A stretch of 64,000 nucleotides of DNA from JAWKRB01 sp041389885 (GTDB lineage Bacteria > Myxococcota_A > Polyangia > Polyangiales > Ga0077539), in the NCBI GenBank assembly GCA_041389885.1, contig JAWKRB010000005.1:372001-436000 (forward strand), read 5' to 3'. The notes under the pieces were generated by a model, which was not told the DNA's origin, did not search any database, and saw only the letters and a program-made list of their open reading frames with translations. The stretch's first letter is position 1. Each line of letters opens with the position of its first letter. Shown in pieces: positions 33,454-41,510 of this stretch. Made by a program: the position numbers and the translations under genes.

Positions 33454-34899
33454 ATGGCTCCCCCGACGAACGAAGACCCGTCGCTCGCGCTCGTGCTCCA
33501 CGCGCACCTCCCCTGGGTGCGTCAGCCCGGAGACGCCGAAGAGATCGAGGAGCGCTGGCTCTTCGAGGCCGTGATCGAGTGCTACCTCCCCCTCGTCGCG
33601 CGCCTCGAGCGCCTCGACCGCGACGGCGTGCCCGGCGCCCTCGCGCTCTCGGTCTCGCCCACCCTCGCGGCGATGCTCCGCGACGAGGCCATGACCGCGC
33701 GCTTCGAGAAGCACTTCACGAAGCTCGAGGCCCTGCTCCCCGCGGCGCGCGCGCGGCGCTCGACGGAGTTCCATCCCGCCCTCGACCACCACGCCGCGCG
33801 GCTCCATGAGGCGCGGGCGCGATGGGCGCGGCTCGGCGGGGACGGGCTCCTCGGCGCCTTCGCGTCCCTGCGTCGAAGCGGCCGGCTCTCGCTCTGGACC
33901 TGCCCGCACCCCCACCCCCTGCTCCCGCTCTGGATCGACCGGCCCTGGTTCGTCGACGCCTCCCTCTCGCGCGCGATCTCGTTGCACCGCAAGGAGTTCG
34001 GCGTAGATCCAGACGGGCTGTGGCTCCCCGAGTGCGGCTACGCGCAGGGCCTCGACGCGCACCTCGCGCGGCACGGCGCGCGGGTGTCGGTGCTCGAGAC
34101 CCACGGGGTGCTGCACGGCGCGCCGCGTCCCGCGAGGGGCGTCGGGGCGCTGGTGCGATCGCCCGCGGGCGCGTGCTTCGGCGGGAGGGATCCGCACGCC
34201 GCCAGCGCGGTCTGGAGCCGCGCCGAGGGCTACCCCGGCGAGGCCCCGCACCAGGACTTCGCCAGCGACCTCGGCGGCGGCCCCTGGGAGGGCTTCACCT
34301 CCGCCGACGGCGACGCCCTCCGCACGGGACTCGGGGTCTTCGCCGTGACCGACCGCCGCGGCGGGGCGAAGCGTCCCTACGACCCCGACGCGGCGACGCG
34401 CCTCGCGCGGGCGCAGGCGGAGCGCTTCGTGGCGGAGCGGCTCCGGGGAGCGGGGCTCTCGGTGGCGCCCTTCGACGCCGAGCTCTTCGGGCACTGGTGG
34501 GCCGAGGGTCCCGTCTTTCTCGAAGAGGTCTTGCGCGCGAGCGCGAGGTCAGGGCTGCGCTGCGTCGCCCTCGACCGCGTCGCGTCTGAGCGGGGGCACG
34601 CCGCGCAGCGGATCACCCCGGCCGACAGCACCTGGGGCCGCGGCGGGCACCTCGCGGCCTGGCTCGACGGGCCCGCGGCGCCCATGGCCCGCGCGCTCGA
34701 CGCCATGGCGCGGGCCCTCGAGTCCGCCGGCGTCGGGCGGCACCCCGCGGCCCTCGACGCGCTGTTGTCGGCGAGCGCTTCTGACTGGCCCTTCCTCTTG
34801 AACGGAGGCGGCGCTCCGCACTATGCACAGCGTCGCTTCGACGCCCACCGCGACGCCTTCTGGCGCGCGCTGCGCGGCGAAGTGGCGCGGCCCGGCTGA
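33454..34899 (+). CDS. GH57 glycosidase, probable 1,4-alpha-glucan branching enzyme
   Basis: A 481-aa glycoside hydrolase of family 57. Motif 1 is LVLHAHLPWVR, motif 3 is GLWLPECGYAQG (with the glutamate nucleophile), and motif 4 is PFDAELFGHWWAEGP (with the acid/base aspartate). That set is closest to the GH57 branching enzyme, which transfers alpha-1,4 glucan segments to alpha-1,6 branch points in glycogen. The C-terminal helical region (about residues 390-480) fits the family. Length is somewhat shorter than the usual 520 or so. It diverges from the methyltransferase gene and precedes dapA, with no other glycogen genes nearby. Cytoplasmic; no signal peptide. Confidence 0.9.
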   Translation: MAPPTNEDPSLALVLHAHLPWVRQPGDAEEIEERWLFEAVIECYLPLVARLERLDRDGVPGALALSVSPTLAAMLRDEAMTARFEKHFTKLEALLPAARARRSTEFHPALDHHAARLHEARARWARLGGDGLLGAFASLRRSGRLSLWTCPHPHPLLPLWIDRPWFVDASLSRAISLHRKEFGVDPDGLWLPECGYAQGLDAHLARHGARVSVLETHGVLHGAPRPARGVGALVRSPAGACFGGRDPHAASAVWSRAEGYPGEAPHQDFASDLGGGPWEGFTSADGDALRTGLGVFAVTDRRGGAKRPYDPDAATRLARAQAERFVAERLRGAGLSVAPFDAELFGHWWAEGPVFLEEVLRASARSGLRCVALDRVASERGHAAQRITPADSTWGRGGHLAAWLDGPAAPMARALDAMARALESAGVGRHPAALDALLSASASDWPFLLNGGGAPHYAQRRFDAHRDAFWRALRGEVARPG

Positions 34900-34942
34900 T
34901 GCGCGCGAGAAGCCCCGATAGCTCTCACGGAGATACACCGAC

Positions 34943-35830
34943 ATGACCCTCTCCCTCGAAGGCGCGTTCACCGCGCTCGCCACGCCCTTTCGCAACGGCT
35001 CCGTCGACCTCGAGGCGATGGCGTCGTTCACCGAGTTTCAGATCGCCGGGGGCATCGGGGGCGTGGTCCCCTGCGGCACCACGGGCGAGTCGCCGACGCT
35101 GAGCGCGGGCGAGGCGAAGGAGGTCGTCGCCACCGTGGTGCGCGCCGCCCGCGGCCGCGTGCCCGTGATCGCGGGCACCGGATCGAACAACACCGTCGAC
35201 ACCATCGCGCGCACGCAGGCCGCGCAGGAGGCCGGCGCCGACGCCGCGATGGTGGTGATGCCGTACTACAACAAGCCCACGCAGCGCGGGCTGATCGCGC
35301 ACGTGCAGGCGGTGCACGAGGCCACCTCGCTGCCCATCGTGCTCTACAACGTGCCGACCCGCGGCACCGCCGACCTCGCCGCCGAGAGCGTAGTCGAGAT
35401 CGCGCGCACCTGCCCCCGCGTGGTGGGGCTCAAGGAGGCCACGGGCAACGTGCTCCGCGCGCAGTCGGTGGTCGCGGCGCTGGGCGAGCGGATCACCGTG
35501 CTCTGCGGCGACGACGCGCTCACCGTGGCGATGATGGCCGTGGGCGCGAAGGGCGTGATCTCGGTCGCGAGCAACGTGGTGCCCGGCGCGGTGCAGGACG
35601 TCGTGCGCGCGTTTCTCGACGGCGACCTCGCGGGCTCGCTGCGCAAGCAGCAGGCGCTGCTGCCCGTGTACGAGGCGATGTTCCTCGAGAGCAACCCCGG
35701 GCCGGTGAAGGCCGCGCTCGCGGCGATGAGGCTCTTCGCGCCCGAGGTCAGGCTCCCCCTCGCGTGGGTCTCCGAGGGCACCGCCGAGCGCGTCGTCGCG
35801 GCGCTGCGCGCCTACGGCGTGTCGCTGTGA
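34943..35830 (+). CDS. dapA: 4-hydroxy-tetrahydrodipicolinate synthase
   Basis: A 295-aa enzyme condensing pyruvate with aspartate semialdehyde, the first committed step of lysine and meso-diaminopimelate synthesis. VPCGTTGESPTLS carries the Thr-Thr pair, PYYNKPTQRG and LYNVPTRG include the catalytic tyrosine, and VVGLKEATGN includes the Schiff-base lysine K164. A GGAGA ribosome site precedes the ATG. It overlaps dapB by 4 bases (GTGA), so both enzymes are made together. Full length and complete motifs give high confidence. Confidence 0.97.
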   Translation: MTLSLEGAFTALATPFRNGSVDLEAMASFTEFQIAGGIGGVVPCGTTGESPTLSAGEAKEVVATVVRAARGRVPVIAGTGSNNTVDTIARTQAAQEAGADAAMVVMPYYNKPTQRGLIAHVQAVHEATSLPIVLYNVPTRGTADLAAESVVEIARTCPRVVGLKEATGNVLRAQSVVAALGERITVLCGDDALTVAMMAVGAKGVISVASNVVPGAVQDVVRAFLDGDLAGSLRKQQALLPVYEAMFLESNPGPVKAALAAMRLFAPEVRLPLAWVSEGTAERVVAALRAYGVSL

Positions 35831-36636
35831 GCGCCGTGCGCGTCGCCGTCGCCGGCGCTTGCGGGCGCATGGGGAGGCTCGTCCTCGAGCAGGTGCTCGC
35901 GGCCGACGACGTGGTGCTCGCGGGCGCGCTCGACCGGGCGGGCTCCCCCGAGCTCGGCGCCGACGCGGGCGCGCTCGTGGGGCGACCCATCGGCGTGCGC
36001 ATCAGCGCCGACCCCGCCGTGGCCCTCGCCGACGCCGAGGTGGTGATCGATTTCTCGTCCCCCGCCGCGACGCGCGACGTGCTCCAGGCCGCTGCGGCGC
36101 AAGGGGTCGCGTGCGTCGTGGGCACGACCGGCTTCGACGCGGCGGGGCTCTCGCTCCTCGACGCGACGGCGGCGCGGGTGCCGGTGGTGGCGGCGCCGAA
36201 CATGTCCCTCGGGGTGCAGGTGCTCGCGCACCTCCTGCGAGAGGCGCTGGGGCTGCTGGGCGACGACTTCGACGTCGAGGTGGTCGAGGCGCACCACCGC
36301 GAGAAGCGCGACGCGCCCTCGGGCACGGCGCTGCGGCTCGCGCAGGTGGCGGCGAAGGCTCGCTCCCTCTCGATGGAGCGCGACCTCACGCACGGGCGCC
36401 GCGGCGCCAGCGCGAAGCGAGAGCCCAACGAGATCGGCGTCCACGCGGTGCGCGGCGGCGACATCGTGGGGGACCACACGGTGATCCTCGCGGGCATGGG
36501 CGAGCGCATCGAGCTCACGCACCGGGCCACGAGCCGCGCGGTGTTCGCGGCGGGCGCGCTGCGCGCCGCGCGCTGGGTGGTGATGCAGCCGCCGGGGCGC
36601 TACACCATCGGCGACGTGCTGGAAATCCCGGGCTGA
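35827..36636 (+). CDS. dapB: 4-hydroxy-tetrahydrodipicolinate reductase
   Basis: A 269-aa reductase that converts 4-hydroxy-tetrahydrodipicolinate to tetrahydrodipicolinate with NAD(P)H. The N-terminal Rossmann motif is VAVAGACGRMGRLVLEQV, and the active-site signature is EAHHREKRDAPSGTA with the general-acid histidine pair and lysine. Length matches the family (about 270). The GTG start shares two bases with the dapA stop, so translation is coupled. The lysine/diaminopimelate step order matches the gene order. The next gene starts 10 bases on. Confidence 0.96.
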   Translation: MSAVRVAVAGACGRMGRLVLEQVLAADDVVLAGALDRAGSPELGADAGALVGRPIGVRISADPAVALADAEVVIDFSSPAATRDVLQAAAAQGVACVVGTTGFDAAGLSLLDATAARVPVVAAPNMSLGVQVLAHLLREALGLLGDDFDVEVVEAHHREKRDAPSGTALRLAQVAAKARSLSMERDLTHGRRGASAKREPNEIGVHAVRGGDIVGDHTVILAGMGERIELTHRATSRAVFAAGALRAARWVVMQPPGRYTIGDVLEIPG

Positions 36637-36646
36637 GGCGCGGCGG

Positions 36647-37192
36647 GTGCCCACGCTCGCGCTGCTGCTGCTCCAGGCCGCGCTCGGGATGCTCACCGCG
36701 TCCCTGGCCGCGCAGGAGCTCCGCGCCTCGACGCGCGCGGTGCAGGCGACCGAGGCGTTTCGCGCCCTCGCCGCGCACTCGGCGTGCCTGGTGTTCCCGC
36801 CCACGCTCTTTCTGCTCCTGCGTCACACCGACTGGATGGTGAGCTACCGCTTCGACGGCGCGACGCTGCCCTCGGCGGTCGCGCTGCTGCTCGCGCTCGT
36901 CGCGGCGGCGGCGCCCCTCGCGGGCTTCGCCCTGGGGGGCGCGTGGGTGCGCGCCCACGACGCGCGTCGCCCGGTGCTCGTCGCGGGCGCGATCACCGCC
37001 GCGGCGCTCTTCGCGTGCTTCGTCTTTCGCGCGCGCGTCGGGCACGTCGGGAGCTGGGTGCAGTACCGCGGAGGCTTCGGCCTGCAGCGCATCACCTCGT
37101 CGCCGCTGATGCCCGTGCTCACGCTCATCGCGCTGGCGCAGGGCGCCGCGTGGGCCTGGCTCGTCGTGTCGATCGCGCGCCGCCGCGAGTAG
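36647..37192 (+). CDS. Four-helix membrane protein of unknown function
   Basis: A 181-aa protein from GTG 36647, 10 bases after dapB. Four hydrophobic segments are visible (residues about 2-18, 38-58, 75-98 and 107-124), plus a C-terminal one near residue 150-175. The loop contains TDWMVSYRFDGATLP and GSWVQYRGGFGLQR. No family is recognised. It may be carried on the dapA-dapB transcript, but no functional link is evident. Confidence 0.7.
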   Translation: MPTLALLLLQAALGMLTASLAAQELRASTRAVQATEAFRALAAHSACLVFPPTLFLLLRHTDWMVSYRFDGATLPSAVALLLALVAAAAPLAGFALGGAWVRAHDARRPVLVAGAITAAALFACFVFRARVGHVGSWVQYRGGFGLQRITSSPLMPVLTLIALAQGAAWAWLVVSIARRRE

Positions 37193-37209
37193 GCGCGGGG
37201 GACGTCGCG

Positions 37210-37863
37210 TCAGCCCGCGCCGCGGGAGGGGCAGAAGCTCGCGCAGGGGCACGCGTCGCAGCGCGGGCCGCGGGCTTTGCAGGTGTACCGCCCGTGCAGG
37301 ACGAGGCGGTGGTGCATGTCGATCCAGCGCGACTGGGGAAAGAGCTTGAGCAGGTCCTGCTCGATCTTCACCGGGTCGGTGTGCCGGGTGAGCTTGAGCC
37401 GGCGCGAGACCCGCGAGGCGTGCGTGTCGACGGCGATGCCGTTGGCGATGCCGAAGGCCGTGCCCAGCACCACGTTGGCGGTCTTGCGCGCGACGCCCGG
37501 CAGCGCGCGGAGCTCCGCCTCGGTCCGCGGGACCTCGCCCCCGTGGCGCTCCACCAGCAGCCGCGCGGCCTCGACGATGTGCTTCGCCTTCACGCGGTAG
37601 AAGCCCGTGCGCTTGATGAGCGCCTCGACCTCGGCCTGCTCGCCGACCGCCAGCGAGGCCGCGTCGGGAAAGCGCGCGAAGAGCCCTGGCGTGCAGAGGT
37701 TCACGCCCTTGTCGGTGGTCTGCGCCGAGAGGATCACCGCGATGAGGAGCTGGAAGGGCGACGCGTGGTCGAGCTCGCAGCGCGCGTCGGGGAGCGCGCG
37801 CATGAGCGCCTCGTCGAGGGCTCGCGCCCGCGCGCGGAGGGCGGCGCTGGGGGGGCGTGTCAT
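37210..37863 (-). CDS. nth: Endonuclease III (DNA glycosylase/AP lyase)
   Basis: A 217-aa base-excision repair enzyme removing oxidised pyrimidines. The helix-hairpin-helix and catalytic region reads LPGVARKTANVVLG followed by VDTHASRVSRRL, giving the catalytic lysine and aspartate. ILSAQTTDKGVN is the conserved N-terminal signature. The C-terminal iron-sulfur ligands are spaced C-x6-C-x2-C-x5-C as in E. coli endonuclease III. The ATG at 37863 is the natural family start. It follows the DctP-type gene on the same strand by 29 bases and may share its transcript. Confidence 0.95.
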   Translation of the reverse strand: MTRPPSAALRARARALDEALMRALPDARCELDHASPFQLLIAVILSAQTTDKGVNLCTPGLFARFPDAASLAVGEQAEVEALIKRTGFYRVKAKHIVEAARLLVERHGGEVPRTEAELRALPGVARKTANVVLGTAFGIANGIAVDTHASRVSRRLKLTRHTDPVKIEQDLLKLFPQSRWIDMHHRLVLHGRYTCKARGPRCDACPCASFCPSRGAG

Positions 37864-37892
37864 GCGCGGCGGGGTGCGGGAGGGGGCCCCGC

Positions 37893-38897
37893 TCAGGGGC
37901 GACGGATGCGGGCGATGAAGGCCGCGTCGGCGACCTGGCCGGTGAGCCGGGCGCGGGTCGCGTCGAACACGCGGTTCCACTGCGCGCGCTCGGCGGCGGT
38001 CACCGAGATCACGTTGATGCCGCGGCCCGCGAAGGAGCTCATCGCGCGGCCCTCGTCGCGGCGGAGGTTGGTGCGCAGGAGCTGGTGAAACTGCAGCGCC
38101 GTCTCGCGCAGCGCGGTCTGCTGCTCGGGCGAGAGCGAGTCGAACTGCCGCTTGCCGAAGACCGTCGCGCCCACCACCAGGCCGACGTTCACGTCGGTCA
38201 TGTGGGTCGCGCGGCTCGACCACTGGAGCGACACCGCCGCCACGGGGGAGGTCACGAAGGCGTTGACGCGGTCGGTCTGCAGCGCCGACAGCACCTCGGG
38301 GAGCTGCAGCGGCACCGCCGTCGCGCCGACCTCGGAGAAGAGCGCGGGCATCACCCGGTCGTCGCGCCACACGTAGGGGCGCGTGCCGCGGAGGTCGGTG
38401 GGGGTGCGCACCGCGGAGCGCGAGAACACCTTGCTGAACCCCACGTCGCCCCAGTCGAGGAACACGAAGTTCGCCGCGTTGTACGCCTGCACGATGGTGT
38501 CGTGCGTGCGCACCCGGGCGGCGTCGAGCTCCTGGTAGTTGGAGAACATGCCGGGGATCTGAAAGGCCAGCGAGGGGCGGTGAATCTGCCCGAGGCCCAC
38601 CGCCGTCATGATCCCGCCGTCGAGGCGACCCGCGCGGACCTTGCGGACGACCTCCGACTCGTCGCCCTGCACGCCGCCAGGATAGATCCTGAGCTGCAGC
38701 GTGCCGTTGGTGCGGCGGCGGATCTCACGGTTCCACGACTCGAGCACGCGCATCCACGTCGAGCCCGGGGGCGCGAGCGTGGCGACCGTGAGCGATCGCG
38801 GCGCGGCGGCGGGTTGGGCCTCGACCCCGCGGTGCGCGAAGAGCGCGCCGGCGAAGCCAAAGGCGACGGCGAGCAAGGCGTATCGATGCGTCTTCAT
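37893..38897 (-). CDS. TRAP transporter substrate-binding protein, DctP/TatP type
   Basis: A 334-aa periplasmic protein with a signal peptide (residues 1-27). LTVATLAPPGSTWMRVLESW, then GGVQGDESEVVRKVRAGRLDGG, are typical of DctP-family solute receptors of TRAP transporters. The conserved arginine that pairs with an organic acid carboxylate would be around the RGTRPYVWRDDRV stretch. It lies just downstream of the TatT-like lipoprotein gene (68-base gap), a pairing known from Treponema pallidum Tp0956/Tp0957, in which the binding protein works with a TPR lipoprotein. No DctQ or DctM membrane subunit gene is present in this window. The ligand is unknown. Confidence 0.88.
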   Translation of the reverse strand: MKTHRYALLAVAFGFAGALFAHRGVEAQPAAAPRSLTVATLAPPGSTWMRVLESWNREIRRRTNGTLQLRIYPGGVQGDESEVVRKVRAGRLDGGIMTAVGLGQIHRPSLAFQIPGMFSNYQELDAARVRTHDTIVQAYNAANFVFLDWGDVGFSKVFSRSAVRTPTDLRGTRPYVWRDDRVMPALFSEVGATAVPLQLPEVLSALQTDRVNAFVTSPVAAVSLQWSSRATHMTDVNVGLVVGATVFGKRQFDSLSPEQQTALRETALQFHQLLRTNLRRDEGRAMSSFAGRGINVISVTAAERAQWNRVFDATRARLTGQVADAAFIARIRRP

Positions 38898-38965
38898 GGC
38901 GGTACTGGTCTCCTGGGTCGTCGTTGGCAAAAGCCTTCGACGGCGCGAGGGCGAGGTTTGTTCGA

Positions 38966-40012
38966 TCAGGGTGTCGCTGCGGGGGTCGCGCCCTCGGCGG
39001 GGGCCGCGCCCTCGGCGGGGGCCGCGCCCTCGGCGGGGGTCGCGCCCTCGGCGGGGGCCGCGCCCTCGGCCGCGGGCTCCTCGGGGCTGAAAAGGTCGTC
39101 GATCTGCGCGAGGTAGCGCCGCGCGCGGGCCTTCGCGATCTGGTTCGCGAGGCGCTGCTCGGGCCACACGTCGCCGGCGTTGATCACCTCCTCGAGCAGG
39201 CGGCGATACAGCGCGCGGTCCTGAACCATCACCGCGTAAGCGCGGGCCTGGAGCACGAGGTAGGTCAGGAACCTGCGCTGCGTGCTGCTGATCGCCCGCT
39301 CGAAGAGCTCGCGGGAGCGCTCGGGCTCGCCGCCCAGCGACGGCGCCGCGCGGGCGTAGTAGGTCGCCATGGCCACGCAGGGGCCGTAGTTCTGGTAGGT
39401 CGGGTCGAGGGCCAGCGCCCGCTCGAACAGCGCCACCGCGTAGGGCAGGTCGGCGAGCACGTCGGGGTCGTTCTTGTTCAGGTTGATGTTCCGGGCCCAG
39501 GCGTACCCGGTCCAGAAGAGCATCCCGACCTGCTCGGTCTCGTCGAAGCGCTGGAGGTACGAGCGCCACGCGTCCACGCCGCGGCGGATCGCGCCCTCGG
39601 CCCCGCCGTCGCCGTCCTCTTCGAGGGTGAGCGTGTCGAGGCCGACCTGCTTCGCGCGGAGGTACGCGATGGTGGCGCGGTTGCGGTAGTGCTCCAGGCG
39701 CTCCTCGTCGTCGCTGCGCTCGGCGAGGTCCATGCGCTCCTCGAGGAAGCCGAAGCCGTAGAAGCCCAGCGCGCGCATCAGGTTCACGCGGAGCTGGGTG
39801 TTGTTCGGCACCACCAGGAGCAGCCCCTCCATCTGCGTGATGGAGTAGGGCAGCGCCGACTCCGCGATCGCCGGGTCCGCGAAGGACTGCAGCGCGGGGG
39901 ACGCCTGGCCCATGATCCGAACGGTGGAGTTCGCCGCGAGTTGGGTCATACAACCCCCGAGCCCGATCGAGAACGCCGCGATCAGGAGCCCCTTGAAGAT
40001 CCGCTTTCGCAT
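38966..40012 (-). CDS. TatT-like TPR lipoprotein of a tail-associated TRAP transporter
   Basis: A 348-aa lipoprotein from ATG 40012 with lipobox SIGLGGC near residue 20. The body has TPR-like helical repeats (for example ALFERALALDPTYQNYG and RSRELFERAISSTQRRF) and matches the TRAP-associated TatT component, which forms a trimer and binds the substrate protein TatP. The C-terminus after FSPEEPA is a run of AEGAAP/AEGATP repeats, encoded by five 18-bp repeats. That tail is not typical of TatT. The next gene on the strand is the DctP/TatP protein. A longer reading to 40102 is less likely because the lipoprotein signal begins at 40012. Confidence 0.85.
   Translation of the reverse strand: MRKRIFKGLLIAAFSIGLGGCMTQLAANSTVRIMGQASPALQSFADPAIAESALPYSITQMEGLLLVVPNNTQLRVNLMRALGFYGFGFLEERMDLAERSDDEERLEHYRNRATIAYLRAKQVGLDTLTLEEDGDGGAEGAIRRGVDAWRSYLQRFDETEQVGMLFWTGYAWARNINLNKNDPDVLADLPYAVALFERALALDPTYQNYGPCVAMATYYARAAPSLGGEPERSRELFERAISSTQRRFLTYLVLQARAYAVMVQDRALYRRLLEEVINAGDVWPEQRLANQIAKARARRYLAQIDDLFSPEEPAAEGAAPAEGATPAEGAAPAEGAAPAEGATPAATP
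38981..39070 (+). repeat. Five 18-bp tandem repeats at the TatT-like C-terminus
   Basis: Five contiguous 18-bp units lie at 38981-38998, 38999-39016, 39017-39034, 39035-39052 and 39053-39070. They differ from one another mainly by a single T/C change (GGGGGTCGCG versus GGGGGCCGCG). On the minus strand they encode AEGAAP/AEGATP repeats. Copy-number changes preserve frame. Confidence 0.92.
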
Positions 40013-40021
40013 GGCGAAGGT

Positions 40022-40050
40022 GCGTAATCTGTCCGCCGAGTGCGTGTCAA
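40022..40050 (-). promoter_or_regulatory. Candidate sigma-70 promoter for the TatT-like operon
   Basis: On the minus strand TTGACA (40050-40045) is followed by a 17-base spacer and a weak -10 (TTACGC, 40027-40022). If used, transcription would start near 40015 and leave only about three bases before the ATG at 40012, a nearly leaderless mRNA. The consensus -35 is strong; the -10 is poor. Confidence 0.35.
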
Positions 40051-40100
40051 TGGCTCCAGGGGGCGCCGCCAAGAATCGACGTGCTACAACGCCGGGGACC

Positions 40101-40670
40101 ATGCGCTCCCTCCACGCCGCGCTGCTCGCGGGGATTCTCGTCGTTTTCGCGCCGGTCGCGGCTCAGGCCACCGTCATGTTGCACCGCAGCGCAGACGAGC
40201 TCGCCGCCATGTCCGACGCCGTGGTGGTGGCCTCGGCGGAGCGAGACGCGGGCGGCGGGGTCGTCGCCGAGAGCCGGTGGCTGGCCGGCAGGATCGTCAC
40301 GGAGGTGCCGATTCGTGTGCGGGTGGCGGTCGCAGGCCCTTGGGGCGCAGGGGCTTCGGTCACGCTGCGGCTCCCTGGGGGGGTGGTGGGCGACACGGGG
40401 CAGCGCGTGTCGGGGGCGCCGGTGTTCCGCGCGGGCGAGAGCTACCTGTTGTTTTTGCAGCGCCTCCCCGACGGCGCGTGGACGGTCCTTGACATGTCGG
40501 CCGGAATGTTGCCGCTCTCCGTCGACCCCGCCCGCGGGCTGCTGGTGCACCCCTCGCGCGCCGAGGGCATCCGCTTCGTCGAGCCCGCCGGCGGGCGCGT
40601 CGTCGAGGTCGCGGCCGCGGGCGAGCCCCTCGCGCCCTTCGTCGCGCGGCTCCGCCGGTCGGCGCGCTGA
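40101..40670 (+). CDS. Secreted protein of unknown function
   Basis: A 189-aa protein with a signal peptide (LHAALLAGILVVFAPVAAQA). The mature part, from VMLHRSADELAAMSDAVVVA, looks like one beta-barrel or beta-sandwich domain, with RVAVAGPWGAGASVTLRLPGG and VFRAGESYLLFLQRLPDG strands. These segments resemble secreted proteins that sit beside matrixin-like proteases in myxobacteria, judged by pattern only. The ATG at 40101 follows GGGGACC. The next gene starts 3 bases after its stop. Confidence 0.75.
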   Translation: MRSLHAALLAGILVVFAPVAAQATVMLHRSADELAAMSDAVVVASAERDAGGGVVAESRWLAGRIVTEVPIRVRVAVAGPWGAGASVTLRLPGGVVGDTGQRVSGAPVFRAGESYLLFLQRLPDGAWTVLDMSAGMLPLSVDPARGLLVHPSRAEGIRFVEPAGGRVVEVAAAGEPLAPFVARLRRSAR

Positions 40671-40673
40671 GCG

Positions 40674-41510
40674 ATGCGTCTCGCCGCGCTGGCCGCCGCG
40701 CTCTCGCTCGCCGCGCCCGAGGCGCGCGCGTGGTGCCGCACCACCACCATGCCCGCGCAGCCCGACCCCCTGGTGTGCCCCGCCGAGGGGCGCCCCCTCG
40801 CGTGGCCGTCGGGGTGCGCCGGGTTTCGCTTCGACCCCACCGTGCGCCCCGACCCCGGGGACATCGCGCCCGCGGAGCTCGAGCGCGCCCTCGACGGCGC
40901 CGCGCGCGCGTGGGCGGGGCTCTCGTGCGGGGGGAGCGCGGGCGCCTCGCCGAGCTTCGCCCTCGCGCGGCTCCCCGACGCGGTGACCGACGCGGGCTAT
41001 GAGGGGCTCGGGCGAGACACCAACACCGTCGCGTTTCGGCGGACCTGGGGCCTCGACGCGTTTCACCCCCCCGACGCCGCGGCGGTGACGGTGGTGACCT
41101 TCGGCGCGCGCAGCGCGGCGATCCTCGACGCCGACACCGACCTGAACCTCCGCGGGCCGAGCAACCCGCGGGGCTTTCGCTTCGCCACGGACGGCGACGC
41201 GGCGAGCGCCGACCTTCAGACCGTGCTCACCCACGAGCTCGGGCACCTCCAGGGCCTCGCGCACAGCGGCCGCCGCGAGGCCGTGATGTGGTTTCAGGCG
41301 GGCCGCGGCGAGCAGCGGCAGACGCCCACCGACGACGACGCGGCGGGGCTGTGCGACGCCTACCCGCCCGGCGCGAGCGTGTGTGACCCCTCGGCGGCGG
41401 GCGCGGTCCTCCGCGGCGGCGGGGTGGGCTGCGCGGCGGGGAGCGGCGGCGGCGCGGGCGCGTGGTGGCTCCTGGGCCTCGCGGCGCTCATCGCGCGGCG
41501 GCGAGGATGA
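40674..41510 (+). CDS. Matrixin-like secreted metalloprotease with MYXO-CTERM-like tail
   Basis: A 278-aa secreted zinc protease. A signal peptide (residues 1-19) precedes the mature domain. The zinc motif HELGHLQGLAHS (HExxHxxGxxH) is that of matrixin/metzincin proteases, followed by AVMWFQAG, the Met-turn region. The C-terminus has VGCAAGSGGGAGAWWLLGLA and a final basic run (RRRG): Gly-Cys, a hydrophobic helix and arginines, as in the MYXO-CTERM sorting signal that retains proteins at the cell surface and is processed by a rhomboid-like system. Its substrate is unknown. It overlaps the opposite-strand HEAT lipoprotein by 23 bases at the 3' end. Confidence 0.9.
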   Translation: MRLAALAAALSLAAPEARAWCRTTTMPAQPDPLVCPAEGRPLAWPSGCAGFRFDPTVRPDPGDIAPAELERALDGAARAWAGLSCGGSAGASPSFALARLPDAVTDAGYEGLGRDTNTVAFRRTWGLDAFHPPDAAAVTVVTFGARSAAILDADTDLNLRGPSNPRGFRFATDGDAASADLQTVLTHELGHLQGLAHSGRREAVMWFQAGRGEQRQTPTDDDAAGLCDAYPPGASVCDPSAAGAVLRGGGVGCAAGSGGGAGAWWLLGLAALIARRRG

